NCBI RefSeq assembly: GCF_022878925.1
Contig: NZ_CP084629.1
Coordinates: 620,001 to 684,000 of the forward strand
Reading direction: 5' to 3'
Source: Caballeronia sp. TF1N1
Lineage (GTDB): Bacteria > Pseudomonadota > Gammaproteobacteria > Burkholderiales > Burkholderiaceae
DNA length: 64,000 bases
A program made the translations under genes and the position numbers. Below, piece after piece: positions 10,001-18,066 of the stretch. How positions within the stretch are numbered: the first letter of the stretch is position 1; each line of letters begins with the position of its first letter. The notes below the pieces were generated by a model. That model saw only the letters and a program-made list of their open reading frames with translations, had not been told where the DNA came from and searched no databases.

Positions 10001-11994
10001 ATGCCGCGACGGAGAGCGGCGATCTGACTTATACGGGCTTCAGCAGTTGCACGTTGATCACGAGTCTGCTGGCTGCGGGCGAACCGCTTGCAGACGTGGA
10101 GCGCGAGGCACAAGAGCGGCTGTCGGTCGTGAAGAGCGCGAAGTTCGGGCTTATCGTCGATATCATTACTTCGCAGTTGCGGCTGATCGGTCACTTGCGT
10201 GGCGACAGCGTGCTTCTCGCGGGGTTCGACGAAGCCGAGTTCGAGCGCCGCCTCGAAGCCGATGCCAGTCTCGCGATTGCCGCATGCTGGTACTGGATTC
10301 GCAAGCAGCAATGGCTCCATTTCGCCGATGACATAGCGGGCGCCGCCGCCGCGGGCGATAAAGCCAGGCCGCTCTTGTGGACCTCCGCCGGCCACTTCGA
10401 AATGGCCGAATACTATTTTCATGCGGCGCTGGTGCTTGCACGCATGCACGATCCGCGCAAACACGATGTGTCGGCAACACTGGCGGAGTATCACGGCAAG
10501 TTGCAGGTCTGGGCCTATCACGGTCCGGCGAATTTCGGCTGCCGGGCGGCGCTCGTGGAAGGCGAAGTCGCGCGCATCGAGAACCGGCCGTTCGACGCGA
10601 TGCGTCATTACGAAGACGCTATCGCGCTCGCACGCGAACATCGCTTTGTGCAGATCGAAGCGCTGGCCCATGAAACGGCCGCGCGCTTTTACATCGAACG
10701 CGAATTCACGACTATCGCTCATGTCTATCTGGGCCATGCACGGCGCGCGTATCTGCGCTGGGGCGCGATGGCGAAGGTTCACGCGCTGGAGCGGCTTCAT
10801 CCGGAACTCGTCGAAAGCCCTGCGGAAAGCCTGACGGCAAGGAATGTCGTGGCGGAACGCTTCGATGTGGAAACCGTCGTGCAGGCGTCGCAGGCAATCT
10901 CAGGCGAGATCGTGCTCGAACGGCTCTTGCGCACGCTCATGACCATCGTGCTCGAACATGCGGGCGCGCGTCGCGCGGTGCTCGTCTTGCCGCGCGAAGA
11001 GAAACTTTGGATCGAGGCGCAGGCCGTATCCGGCAGGGACGGTGTGCAGGTCCGCATGGAAAGCGCTCCGATGACGCCGCGTGAATTGCCGGTATCCATC
11101 GTGCACTTCGCCATGCGCATGCGGGAGCGCGTGCATATCGACGACGCCACGTTGCCCAATGAATTCTCCGCCGACGAGTATCTGCGTTCGAGCGGCGCGC
11201 GCTCGGTGCTCGTCGTGCCCATCATCAAGCAGGCCAAGCTCAAGGGCGTGCTGTATCTCGAGAACGATCTCGCGCCCGGCGTGTTCACGGCAGCGCGTAT
11301 CACGGTGTTGACACTGCTTGCGTCGCAGGCGGCTATATCGCTCGAGAACGCATCGCTCGAACAGAAGGAGGCCATGCTCGAAGAGAAGGAAGCGTTGCTT
11401 CACGAAGTGCATCATCGCGTGAAGAACAATCTGCAACTCATCAGCAGCCTGCTCAATCTGCAGGCTTCGCGTGTGGAAGACAAGGCGGTAGCCGAACTCT
11501 TCGCCGAAAGCCGCAACCGTGTGCGATCGATGGCGATGGTGCACGAAAACCTTTATCGTGCTGGCAATTTCGCTCGCATCATGATGGCGCCGCACGTGAG
11601 GAACCTGTGCAAGCATCTCGCGCAGGCTTACGACATGCGGCGTCTCGGCGTGGACATGGACGTGGTCGTCGACGATATCCAGCTCGACATGAATCGCGCG
11701 GTGTCGTGCGGGCTCATCATCAACGAGCTCGTGTCCAATGCGCTCAAACATGCGTTTCCGGAGGGACGCGGCGGACTGTTGCGTATAGAGCTTCGTATCA
11801 CGGACAAGGACCGTTGCCGCCTCGTGATCGCTGACGATGGCGTGGGACTGTCGCCCGCGTTTTCGCTCGATCAGGCCGACACGCTCGGGCTGCAACTCGT
11901 GCATGATCTCGCGCATCAATTGCACGGCAATGTCGATGTGAACCGCGCAGGCGGCACGGTCTTCACCATAGCCTTCGAAGCCGAAGCAAGCTGA
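7012..11994 (+). CDS. giant kinase-like / ATPase / GAF / histidine kinase
   Basis: The product is 1660 residues. Residues ~1-275 are a protein-kinase-like fold with HKDLRPAN at 126-133, but with TGF instead of DFG at 146-148 and no clear ATP-anchoring lysine. A predicted ATPase has Walker A GYSGIGKS 329-336 and Walker B LFLDDLQW to 463. A long helical region follows, then a GAF domain (~1285-1450) and a HisKA_2-type kinase core HEVHHRVKNN (1464-1473) with N-box NELVSNALKHAF from 1571 and a C-terminal HATPase. The gene begins 15 nt after the response regulator behind a GGGAGG site. It probably senses a small ligand and feeds the phosphorelay encoded around it. It has no membrane segments, so sensing is cytoplasmic. 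A paralog with another kinase core is at 53230. Confidence 0.9.
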   Translation: MLELRNFERRTLCDDGEFVLSRLWRREDAQTWLAVALPVAHVAQVVESQARLTRAFELRALLDSPVLTRPHALVELRGAATLLLEDRGGVSLASISAGTLGVHESLRIAVNLAAALKVLHARGVMHKDLRPANILVDVASGEVALTGFGRASRATRERPATELAPVTLDALAYLSPEQTGLTNRGVDSRCDLYSLGVVFYEMLAGKLPYRAASPAEWLHCHIARQPIPLAEQAPHVPRQLAAIVARLLAKAAEERYQTALGLEHDLRRCLDSWQRSERIEAFTPGEHDAPEHLLIPERLYGREVESAALANAFQRVAQQGRSEFVLVSGYSGIGKSALVGDLQKRLVAGNGRFASGKFDQYKRDIPYATLAQSFQQLIRQLLDDKAFDLPSWQTRLADALGAHAQLIVDLVPELERVIGPQPAVPALGPREAHVRLQAVLARFIGTFCGPGETLVLFLDDLQWLDSGTSSWIEYMAASADTRHVLFIGAYRDNEVGPTHTLSRVLATVRETSTPLHLILLAPLAPGDVSNLLTDTLHADAAEAEPLASLLFDKTGGNPFFVVQFLRILEEERLLHFDRDTRVWRWEIDVIRAARFAESVVDLMVERIARAPQATQDMLKWFACLGNAATDATLAQVCADAVGDIDAALGNAVEAGLVYRRENGYAFVHDRVQEAAYAMIPPGERALAHLRIARMFDATKAHDAEADIFEIVNQYDRAIALVDNAAERERIVELNLQAGKRAKASSAFGSALTYFSTGSDLLDTARWHDDYARKFTLESNRAECEFLTGDTQAACKRLTELAERASTLPDRAIVTFLRVTLYTALDQMQLAVQTCLEYLRHVGIEWEPHPGRAAARLEYDALLRQIGSKPIERLIDLPLIEASDLAATLDVLTAVLPPAFFSDEDLVCLVLCRMANLSVAHGNSDASSLGYAYLGMVTGPIFGDYQAGFGFGRLGLALVDERALDRFKARVYMCFAYHVTPWTRHIRTNLPLLRRAFDAATESGDLTYTGFSSCTLITSLLAAGEPLADVEREAQERLSVVKSAKFGLIVDIITSQLRLIGHLRGDSVLLAGFDEAEFERRLEADASLAIAACWYWIRKQQWLHFADDIAGAAAAGDKARPLLWTSAGHFEMAEYYFHAALVLARMHDPRKHDVSATLAEYHGKLQVWAYHGPANFGCRAALVEGEVARIENRPFDAMRHYEDAIALAREHRFVQIEALAHETAARFYIEREFTTIAHVYLGHARRAYLRWGAMAKVHALERLHPELVESPAESLTARNVVAERFDVETVVQASQAISGEIVLERLLRTLMTIVLEHAGARRAVLVLPREEKLWIEAQAVSGRDGVQVRMESAPMTPRELPVSIVHFAMRMRERVHIDDATLPNEFSADEYLRSSGARSVLVVPIIKQAKLKGVLYLENDLAPGVFTAARITVLTLLASQAAISLENASLEQKEAMLEEKEALLHEVHHRVKNNLQLISSLLNLQASRVEDKAVAELFAESRNRVRSMAMVHENLYRAGNFARIMMAPHVRNLCKHLAQAYDMRRLGVDMDVVVDDIQLDMNRAVSCGLIINELVSNALKHAFPEGRGGLLRIELRITDKDRCRLVIADDGVGLSPAFSLDQADTLGLQLVHDLAHQLHGNVDVNRAGGTVFTIAFEAEAS

Positions 11995-12006
11995 CCTCAA
12001 CGAACG

Positions 12007-14949
12007 ATGGCACCTGCACGCATCCTGATTGTGGAAGACGACCGAGTGGTCGCCCGCGATATCGCCCAGCAAATGATCCGCAACGGTCATACGGTGGTTG
12101 GCTCGACCGCGCGCGGCGAAGATGCGCTCGTGCTGGCGAAGGAAGTGCGTCCCGATCTCGTGCTCATGGATGTGCGGCTCGAAGGCAAGCTCGACGGTAT
12201 CGACGCCGCGCGGCTTTTGCGCGAGCAATTCAGGCTGCCGGTCGTGTTCCTGACCGCTTATGCCGACGAGGAAACCGTGCAGCGCGCCACCACGGCCGAG
12301 CCGTTCGGTTATGTGCTCAAGCCATTCGACGACACGCAATTGCGCACCGTGGTCGAAATGGCGCTCTACAAATACGCGGCCGAGCGGCGCATGCGCGAAA
12401 GCGACGAGCGCTATGCGGTGACGCTGTCGAGTATCGGCGATGGCGTGATCGCAACGGACCCGGAAGGGCGCATCGACTTCATGAACGCGGTGGCCGAACG
12501 GTTGACGGGCTGGCCACGCAATGAAGCACGCGGCCGCTTGCTGGGCGAGGTCTTTTGCGTCGTCGATGAAATCACGCGCGAGCCGGTGTCGTCGTTCTTG
12601 CGCGCGGATGAAGACATCGGCTTGCCGAGCCGCAATCTGCTGATCGCGCGTCACGGCCACGAAGTGCCGGTGGAAGCGAGCGGTTCGCCTATCGTCGATG
12701 AACGCGGCGAAGGGCTCGGCATCGTGTTCGTGTTCCGCGATGTCACGCAACGGAGGCGCGCGGAAGAAGCGGAGATTTTGCGTGAGACCAATGCACGATT
12801 CGAAGCGGCGATGTGCGGATCGAATGTCGGCGTATGGGAAATCGACATGCCCGACGGCGATTTTCGCCACGGCAAGGCACGCTTCTCGAACATCTGGGAA
12901 TGGCTCGGCTATGGCGGCAAGGAGCCATTGCTCGACTACGAGTCGTACATGAGCGTGGTGCATCCGCAGGAACGGGCCGCGACCGAAGCGGCCGTCGAGC
13001 GTTACCTCGAACATGCGGATGGCGTGTTCGAGATGGAGAACCGCCTCTTGCATAGCGATGGCAGCGATCGCAAGGTGCTGGTACGCGGCATGGCAAGGCG
13101 CGATGCGAACGGTAAGCCCGTGCGCTTCGTCGGGAGTCTGGTGGACATCACCGAGCTCAAGCACGCCGAGAACGAACTACGCGCGAGCGAGGAACGCTTT
13201 CGCGGCACCTTCGAGAACGCGGCCGTGGGTATTGCGCATTGCGACCTCGAAGGCCGCTTTTTGCGCGTGAATCAGCGTGCTTGCGAGATCGTCGGATACG
13301 AACGCGATGCGTTGCTCGGCAAGCGCCTGCGCGATGTCACCGACGACGACTTCGTGACCGGAAGCCTGCAACGCTATTTCATGTTGACCGAGGGCGGCGT
13401 TTCGCATTACTCGGAAGAGAAACCGCTCGTGAGACGCGACGGTCAGCGCGTGTGGGTCAATTTATCGGTGGCGCTGCAATACGACTCTTCCGGGCACACG
13501 AGTCACACCATCGCCATCATTCAGGACATCTCGGCGCGCAAGGCACTGGAAGATGCGGTGCGCGTGGCGCGCGACGCCGCCGAAGCGGCCAACAAGGCGA
13601 AGGATCAGTTTCTCGCGAATATCAGCCACGAATTGCGCACGCCGCTCAACGGCATTCTCGGCTATGCGCAAATCTTGCGACGCGATGAAACGTTGAGCCG
13701 CAGACAGTTGTCTAGTCTTGGCGTGATCGAACAGAGTGGCGAGCATCTTCTCATGCTCATCAACGATTTGCTGGACTTCGCGCGCATCGGTGCGGGCAAG
13801 CTCGAAATGCAGGTGCGCGATGTGCCACTCGGTCCGTTTCTCGATGTCATCGCGGAGATCGTCGGCGTGCGCGCCCAGCAAAAGGGCCTGCAACTCCACT
13901 ATCATGCGGCGCCGAATCTGCCGCGCGCGATCAGCGTCGATGAAAAGCGCTTGCGTCAGGTGTTGCTCAATCTGCTCGTCAATGCAGTGAAGTTCACGGA
14001 TCAGGGCGAAGTCAGTCTCGCGGTTTCGGAAATATGGCCCGGACGTCTGCGCTTCGAAGTGAAGGACACGGGAATAGGTATCAGCCCCGACCGGCTCGAT
14101 GTGATCTTTCAGCCCTTCGAGCAGGCGGGCGAACTCACGCGTCGGAGCGGCGGCGCGGGACTCGGTCTTGCCATCAGCCGGCAACTCGTGCGCATGATGG
14201 GAAGCGATATTCACGTCGCGAGTTCGCTTGGCCGAGGCAGCGCGTTCTGGTTCGAACTCGACGCGCCCGGCGCCACGGCGCAACCCGTGCCCGCGATTCT
14301 GCCGGTGGGCGTCACGCGCTATGAAGGCCGCGAGCGTCACATACTCGTGCTCGACGATGTCGCGGCCAATCGCATCCTGCTCGTCGATACCTTGCAACGT
14401 AGCGGCTTTCGCGTATCGCAAGGAGAGAACGGCCGCGAAGGACTCGCGATGGCGAGCGAGGACCGGCCCGATCTGATCGTCGTCGATACGCTCATGCCGG
14501 TGATGGGTGGCATCGAGATGCTGGAGCGTCTGCGCGCGCTGGAAGCGTTGCGCGACGTGCCGGTGATCGCCGTATCGGCCGATGCATCGCGCGGCAATGC
14601 GCAGGCCAATCTCGCGGCGGGCGCTAATGTGTTCATCGAAAAGCCGCTGAATCTGCATGTGCTGCTCAAGGAGATTACCGGCCTTCTGGCGTTGCAATGG
14701 GCGCCGCGCACGGGAAGACATGCTCGGGCCGACGAAGCGCTCGTCGTGCCGCCGCCCGAGGAAATGGCGCTGCTGCATCGCTTTGCGCTGCTCGGTTCGA
14801 TGCGCGACATCATCGAGCGGGCCGAGCATCTGACGGTACTCGACAAGCGCTATGAAATTTTCGCAACGCGTCTGCGATGTCTTGCCGCCGGGTACGAATC
14901 GCAAGCGCTGTTGTCCCTGATCGAAGAACATCTGGACCCAAGCTCGTGA
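12007..14949 (+). CDS. hybrid histidine kinase REC-PAS-PAS-PAS-HisKA-HATPase-REC
   Basis: The product is 980 residues. An N-terminal receiver has Asp55 (VLMDVRLEG) and KPFD. Three PAS/PAC units start near residues 135 (SIGDGVIATD), 265 (GSNVGVWEID) and 390 (ENAAVGIAHCD). The HisKA H-box ISHELRTPLNG has His541, followed by a full HATPase (N-box NLLVNAVKF, later RSGGAGLGLAIS). A second receiver has Asp827 (VVDTLMPVMGG) and a C-terminal helical tail follows. No transmembrane segment is present. It lies 12 nt after the giant kinase, so HisKA_2 phosphate could pass to the N-terminal receiver here. The gene is cotranscribed with its neighbours. Confidence 0.93.
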   Translation: MAPARILIVEDDRVVARDIAQQMIRNGHTVVGSTARGEDALVLAKEVRPDLVLMDVRLEGKLDGIDAARLLREQFRLPVVFLTAYADEETVQRATTAEPFGYVLKPFDDTQLRTVVEMALYKYAAERRMRESDERYAVTLSSIGDGVIATDPEGRIDFMNAVAERLTGWPRNEARGRLLGEVFCVVDEITREPVSSFLRADEDIGLPSRNLLIARHGHEVPVEASGSPIVDERGEGLGIVFVFRDVTQRRRAEEAEILRETNARFEAAMCGSNVGVWEIDMPDGDFRHGKARFSNIWEWLGYGGKEPLLDYESYMSVVHPQERAATEAAVERYLEHADGVFEMENRLLHSDGSDRKVLVRGMARRDANGKPVRFVGSLVDITELKHAENELRASEERFRGTFENAAVGIAHCDLEGRFLRVNQRACEIVGYERDALLGKRLRDVTDDDFVTGSLQRYFMLTEGGVSHYSEEKPLVRRDGQRVWVNLSVALQYDSSGHTSHTIAIIQDISARKALEDAVRVARDAAEAANKAKDQFLANISHELRTPLNGILGYAQILRRDETLSRRQLSSLGVIEQSGEHLLMLINDLLDFARIGAGKLEMQVRDVPLGPFLDVIAEIVGVRAQQKGLQLHYHAAPNLPRAISVDEKRLRQVLLNLLVNAVKFTDQGEVSLAVSEIWPGRLRFEVKDTGIGISPDRLDVIFQPFEQAGELTRRSGGAGLGLAISRQLVRMMGSDIHVASSLGRGSAFWFELDAPGATAQPVPAILPVGVTRYEGRERHILVLDDVAANRILLVDTLQRSGFRVSQGENGREGLAMASEDRPDLIVVDTLMPVMGGIEMLERLRALEALRDVPVIAVSADASRGNAQANLAAGANVFIEKPLNLHVLLKEITGLLALQWAPRTGRHARADEALVVPPPEEMALLHRFALLGSMRDIIERAEHLTVLDKRYEIFATRLRCLAAGYESQALLSLIEEHLDPSS

Positions 14950-16121
14950 GTACGCAAGACTTACCCGATACCGCCACGCCAGTCGTTCTCGTTGTCGACG
15001 ATACCGCAACGAATCTCGGCCTCGTGGTCGATGCGCTCGAAGGAAACAACCTGCGCGTGACCGTTGCGCGCGATGGCCGCGAGGCGCTGGGCCGCGCCGA
15101 ACTCGTGCAGCCCGATCTGATTCTGCTCGACGTGATGATGCCCGGTCTCGACGGTTTCGAGACCTGCCGTCAGCTCAAGGCCAACCCGAACACGCGCGAC
15201 ATTCCGGTCATCTTCATGACCTCGCTCACGCAGACCGAGGACAAGATCACGGGCTTCAGCGCTGGCGCCGTGGACTTCGTCACCAAGCCACTGCACATGG
15301 AGGAAGTCGCCGCGAGAGTGCATACGCATCTCAAGTTGCGGGCTTTGCAGAAGTTGCAGCGCGAGCAGAATGTGCGGCTCCAGGAAGAGGTCAACACGCG
15401 CAAGCAGGCGCAGGAAGCGCTGATCGAAGTCATCAACGGCGTGCGCAACGTGTCGAATGCAATCGCCCATGATTTGCGTACGCCGCTTGCCGAACTGCGT
15501 TCGCGTCTCGAAGTGCTGATGATCGGCTTGCGCAAGGAAGGGAATGAAGCCACGCTCGCGCAACTGGAGCCCGCGCTTGCGGATGTCGATCGCGTGATCG
15601 GCATCTTCAATGCGCTCTTGCGGCTCGCCGAAATCGATGCGGGCGTGCGTCGCTCGGGTTTCGAGTCCAGCGACTTGCTCGCCATTGTCTCGGATGCAGT
15701 CGAGTTCTATCAGCCCGTGGCGGAACTGCGTGGCGTGACGCTTTCCATGACGCAGGCGGACGAACTGTACGCTGTGGTCGATCCCTTGCTGCTGGCGCAG
15801 GCTATCGGCAATCTGATCGATAACGCTATCAAGTTCGCGCGTGAAAATGGCGAGGTCGAAGTGTCGCTCCTGGCGCGCGATGACGGCATAGAGTTATCCG
15901 TATCCGACGATGGCCCCGGTATTCCCGACGCGGAAAAGCACAAGGTCACCGAGCGGTTCTATCGCGGCGACGCGAGCCGTGGGACGCCCGGTGTGGGACT
16001 TGGGCTCGCGCTCGTCAAGGCGGTGGCGACGTTGCATCACGGCAAACTCGAATTCGCCGATAAGCATCCGGGATTAAGCGCGGTACTGACTATTCGGTCG
16101 GCTGACATGCTCGCTTCGTAG
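14946..16121 (+). CDS. receiver-histidine kinase (REC-HisKA-HATPase)
   Basis: The product is 391 residues from GTG 14946, whose GTG overlaps the TGA of the previous gene (GTGA), implying translational coupling; an in-frame ATG at 14877 would lie inside that gene. The receiver has Asp62 (LLDVMMPGLDG) and KPLHMEEV. A coiled coil (LQKLQREQNVRLQEEVNTRKQAQEAL) joins it to HisKA with His175 (IAHDLRTPLAE). The HATPase has NLIDNAIKFARENG, SDDGPGIP and GVGLGLALVK. Having its own input receiver, it would be driven by phosphate from the upstream kinases. It is the last gene of the signalling operon and ends in a strong hairpin. Confidence 0.92.
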   Translation: MSTQDLPDTATPVVLVVDDTATNLGLVVDALEGNNLRVTVARDGREALGRAELVQPDLILLDVMMPGLDGFETCRQLKANPNTRDIPVIFMTSLTQTEDKITGFSAGAVDFVTKPLHMEEVAARVHTHLKLRALQKLQREQNVRLQEEVNTRKQAQEALIEVINGVRNVSNAIAHDLRTPLAELRSRLEVLMIGLRKEGNEATLAQLEPALADVDRVIGIFNALLRLAEIDAGVRRSGFESSDLLAIVSDAVEFYQPVAELRGVTLSMTQADELYAVVDPLLLAQAIGNLIDNAIKFARENGEVEVSLLARDDGIELSVSDDGPGIPDAEKHKVTERFYRGDASRGTPGVGLGLALVKAVATLHHGKLEFADKHPGLSAVLTIRSADMLAS

Positions 16122-16131
16122 CGAGCATGTC
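16104..16131 (+). terminator. hairpin between convergent genes
   Basis: A perfect inverted repeat with 12-bp arms (16104-16115 and 16120-16131) and a TCGT loop overlaps the stop codon of the receiver-kinase gene. It sits between that gene and the convergent hydrolase (stop at 16142). There is no clear U-tract on either side. A bidirectional terminator or mRNA-end stabiliser is the likely role. Confidence 0.6.
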
Positions 16132-16141
16132 TCGTGAAGCA

Positions 16142-16963
16142 TCAGGTTTGCAAAAACGCCAGCAGATCCGTATTCACGCGATCGGCTTCCGTCGTGCACA
16201 TGCCGTGCGGCGCGCCAGCATAAACCTTTAGCGTCGCGTTCTTCACGATCTCCGCCGTGCGTCGTCCCGACGCTTCTATCGGCACGATTTGATCGTCGTC
16301 GCCATGCAAAACGAGCGTGGGAATGTCGATTTTCTTCAGATCATCGGTGTAGTTCACTTCCGAGAATTGCTTGATGCACTCGTACTGGCCTTTGATCGAA
16401 CCCATCATGCCCTGCCGCCAGAACTCGTCGATGTTGCCTTGTATGACCTTCGCGCCGTCACGGTTGTAGCCCAGAAACGGTACGGCCAGATCCTTGAAGA
16501 ATTGCGAGCGATTCGAAGCCGTATTGTCGCGGATGCCGTCGAACACCGACATCGGCAAGCCGAGCGGATTACTCTCGGACTTGAGCATCATCGGCGGCAC
16601 GGCTCCGATCAGCACGGCCTTCGAGACGCGCGCGCTGCCATGACGTCCGATGTAATGCGCAACCTCGCCGCCGCCCGTCGAATGGCCGACGAGCATGGCG
16701 TCCTTCAGATCGAGCGCGTCGAGCACGGCGGCGAGATCGTCCGCATACGTGTCCATGTCGTTGCCTTCCGAAGTCTGGTCGGAGCGGCCATGACCGCGAC
16801 GGTCATGCGCAATGACTCGGTATCCCTTCTGCGCCAGAAACAGCATTTGCGGGTCCCATGCATCCGCGCAAAGCGGCCAGCCATGCGAGAAGACCACCGG
16901 CTTGCCGCTGCCCCAGTCCTTATAAAAAATATTCGTGCCGTCCTTGGTCTTTACGGTGCTCAT
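16142..16963 (-). CDS. chloroperoxidase-like alpha/beta hydrolase (copy 1)
   Basis: The product is 273 residues with the motif set of cofactor-free haloperoxidase/perhydrolase-like hydrolases: [30 protein letters not shown] with nucleophile Ser95, [10 protein letters not shown] for the acid, and GAPHGMC for the His. It is cytoplasmic with no signal. A paralog of identical length and motif layout lies at 58955-59776. The promoter carries three TTAA boxes at a 10-bp period. In practice such enzymes are esterases or perhydrolases, and many are induced under oxidative or general stress. True halogenation should not be assumed. Confidence 0.85.
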   Translation of the reverse strand: MSTVKTKDGTNIFYKDWGSGKPVVFSHGWPLCADAWDPQMLFLAQKGYRVIAHDRRGHGRSDQTSEGNDMDTYADDLAAVLDALDLKDAMLVGHSTGGGEVAHYIGRHGSARVSKAVLIGAVPPMMLKSESNPLGLPMSVFDGIRDNTASNRSQFFKDLAVPFLGYNRDGAKVIQGNIDEFWRQGMMGSIKGQYECIKQFSEVNYTDDLKKIDIPTLVLHGDDDQIVPIEASGRRTAEIVKNATLKVYAGAPHGMCTTEADRVNTDLLAFLQT

Positions 16964-17035
16964 GGCGTGTCCTTTAGCGATGTTGGTCGAGCGCGTGCGC
17001 TAAGAATCATTCCTTGAGCGCGACGCGTGGACCGA

Positions 17036-17099
17036 ATCTTAGCCGCGTGGAAGACGCCTGAACTTGAGAAAAGATTAATTGTTCTTAAGGCGGTTTAAT
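17036..17099 (-). promoter_or_regulatory. triple TTAA-box promoter for hydrolase copy 1
   Basis: TTAAT 17075-17079, TTAAG 17085-17089 and TTAAT 17095-17099 form three boxes at exactly 10-bp steps. Read leftward on the minus strand, a -10 TAAGAT (17041 to 17036), preceded by GGC, begins 33 bp after the proximal box, and the hydrolase ATG is at 16963. On the plus strand no -10 exists at the matching distance, so this site serves the minus-strand gene. Confidence 0.6.
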
Positions 17100-17200
17100 C
17101 GCGGTGCATGCTCCCGCCAGCGAAAGGCGAAGTCCTGAAATTCATTTCCTGAAAATCCCACGCGCGAAAAATTGAAGTGCATTTTCTTAGCGAATATTCG

Positions 17201-17254
17201 TTAAGAACAATTAAGGGATTTTTCAAGGACTCGGCGAAGACGCGTGGCTATCAT
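17201..17254 (+). promoter_or_regulatory. tandem TTAA-box promoter for the isochorismatase operon
   Basis: TTAAG 17201-17205 and TTAAG 17211-17215 are exactly 10 bp apart. TATCAT at 17249-17254, preceded by GTGGC, begins 34 bp after the second box. The gene starts at 17335. The rest of the 370-bp gap between hydrolase and isochorismatase genes holds only this and the opposing promoter (17036-17099). Confidence 0.6.
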
Positions 17255-17334
17255 CCATCTCAATCCTTCCAGCCGCTCACCCGAGCACGGCATGTTCGTC
17301 CTGACTGCCGCATCTTTTCCAACGGAGCCTGCAA

Positions 17335-17970
17335 ATGCCGCAAGAACTATTGACCCCGGATACCTGCGCGGTTGCGCTGATCGACTATCAGCCGCAGATG
17401 TTTTTTGGCACGACCTCGCATGAACGCACCACCATCCTGCATAACGTGCAGGCTATCGCCAAGGCGGCGAAGTTGTTCAAGGTGCCGACCATTCTCACTA
17501 CCGTTGCCGCCAAAACCTTTAGCGGCGACATGGTGCCCGAAGTGCAAGGCGTGTTTCCGGAGCAGCAGCCGGTCGACCGTACCTCGATGAACTCGTGGGA
17601 AGACGCGGGCTTTCGCCGAGCAATCGAAGCGACGGGCCGCAAGAAGATCGTGCTCGCGGGTCTTTGGACGGAAGTATGCGTGACGTTTCCGACCGTGCAG
17701 ATGATCGCGGAAGGCTATCAAATCTACGTCCCGACCGATGCTTGTGGCGACATCACGCACGAAGCGCACGAACGCGCCGTGCAGCGAATCATCCAGGCCG
17801 GCGCGGTGCCAATGACGTCGCTTCAGTTCATGTTCGAACTGCAACGCGACTGGGGCCGCACCGAGACTTACGAAGGTTGCATGGACATTCTCAAGTCGCA
17901 TAGCGCGTATGGCATCGGCGTGCGTTATGCGAAATCGATTCTCGGCGAACACGCAAGCGAAGCGGGCTGA
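17335..17970 (+). CDS. isochorismatase-fold (YcaC-like) hydrolase
   Basis: The product is 211 residues of the cysteine-hydrolase fold. Catalytic Asp17 lies in VALIDYQPQMF and nucleophile Cys115 in AGLWTEVCVTFPT, with the family's cis-peptide-type neighbourhood. The fold and length match the YcaC-like branch. Substrates of that branch are mostly unknown; isochorismate itself is unlikely because no siderophore genes are nearby. It heads a plus-strand run with the amidohydrolase and the MscS gene. A G/C-rich hairpin separates it from the next gene, so expression of the two may differ. Confidence 0.85.
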   Translation: MPQELLTPDTCAVALIDYQPQMFFGTTSHERTTILHNVQAIAKAAKLFKVPTILTTVAAKTFSGDMVPEVQGVFPEQQPVDRTSMNSWEDAGFRRAIEATGRKKIVLAGLWTEVCVTFPTVQMIAEGYQIYVPTDACGDITHEAHERAVQRIIQAGAVPMTSLQFMFELQRDWGRTETYEGCMDILKSHSAYGIGVRYAKSILGEHASEAG

Positions 17971-17995
17971 TTCAGCTCGCAGTGGTATCGAAAAG

Positions 17996-18021
17996 GCTGG
18001 CGCGAAGTTCATCGCGCCGGC
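17996..18021 (+). other. intercistronic hairpin
   Basis: GCTGGCGCGA (17996-18005) and TCGCGCCGGC (18012-18021) pair with a single G-U and a 6-nt loop in the 96-bp gap between the isochorismatase and amidohydrolase genes. No T-run follows. It could be a partial terminator or an RNA processing/stability element. Confidence 0.35.
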
Positions 18022-18066
18022 TTCCAGCAAGCGCCGCGTCGCGGCACGCCTCACACGAGAACGCCC

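Noticed and set aside
8659..13164. Very long open frames on the minus strand opposite the kinase genes (for example 8659-10800 and 10900-13164)
   Set aside because: GC-rich third-position bias leaves the antisense frame open. The products are Arg/His-rich without any family motif, and the plus strand has clear domains throughout.
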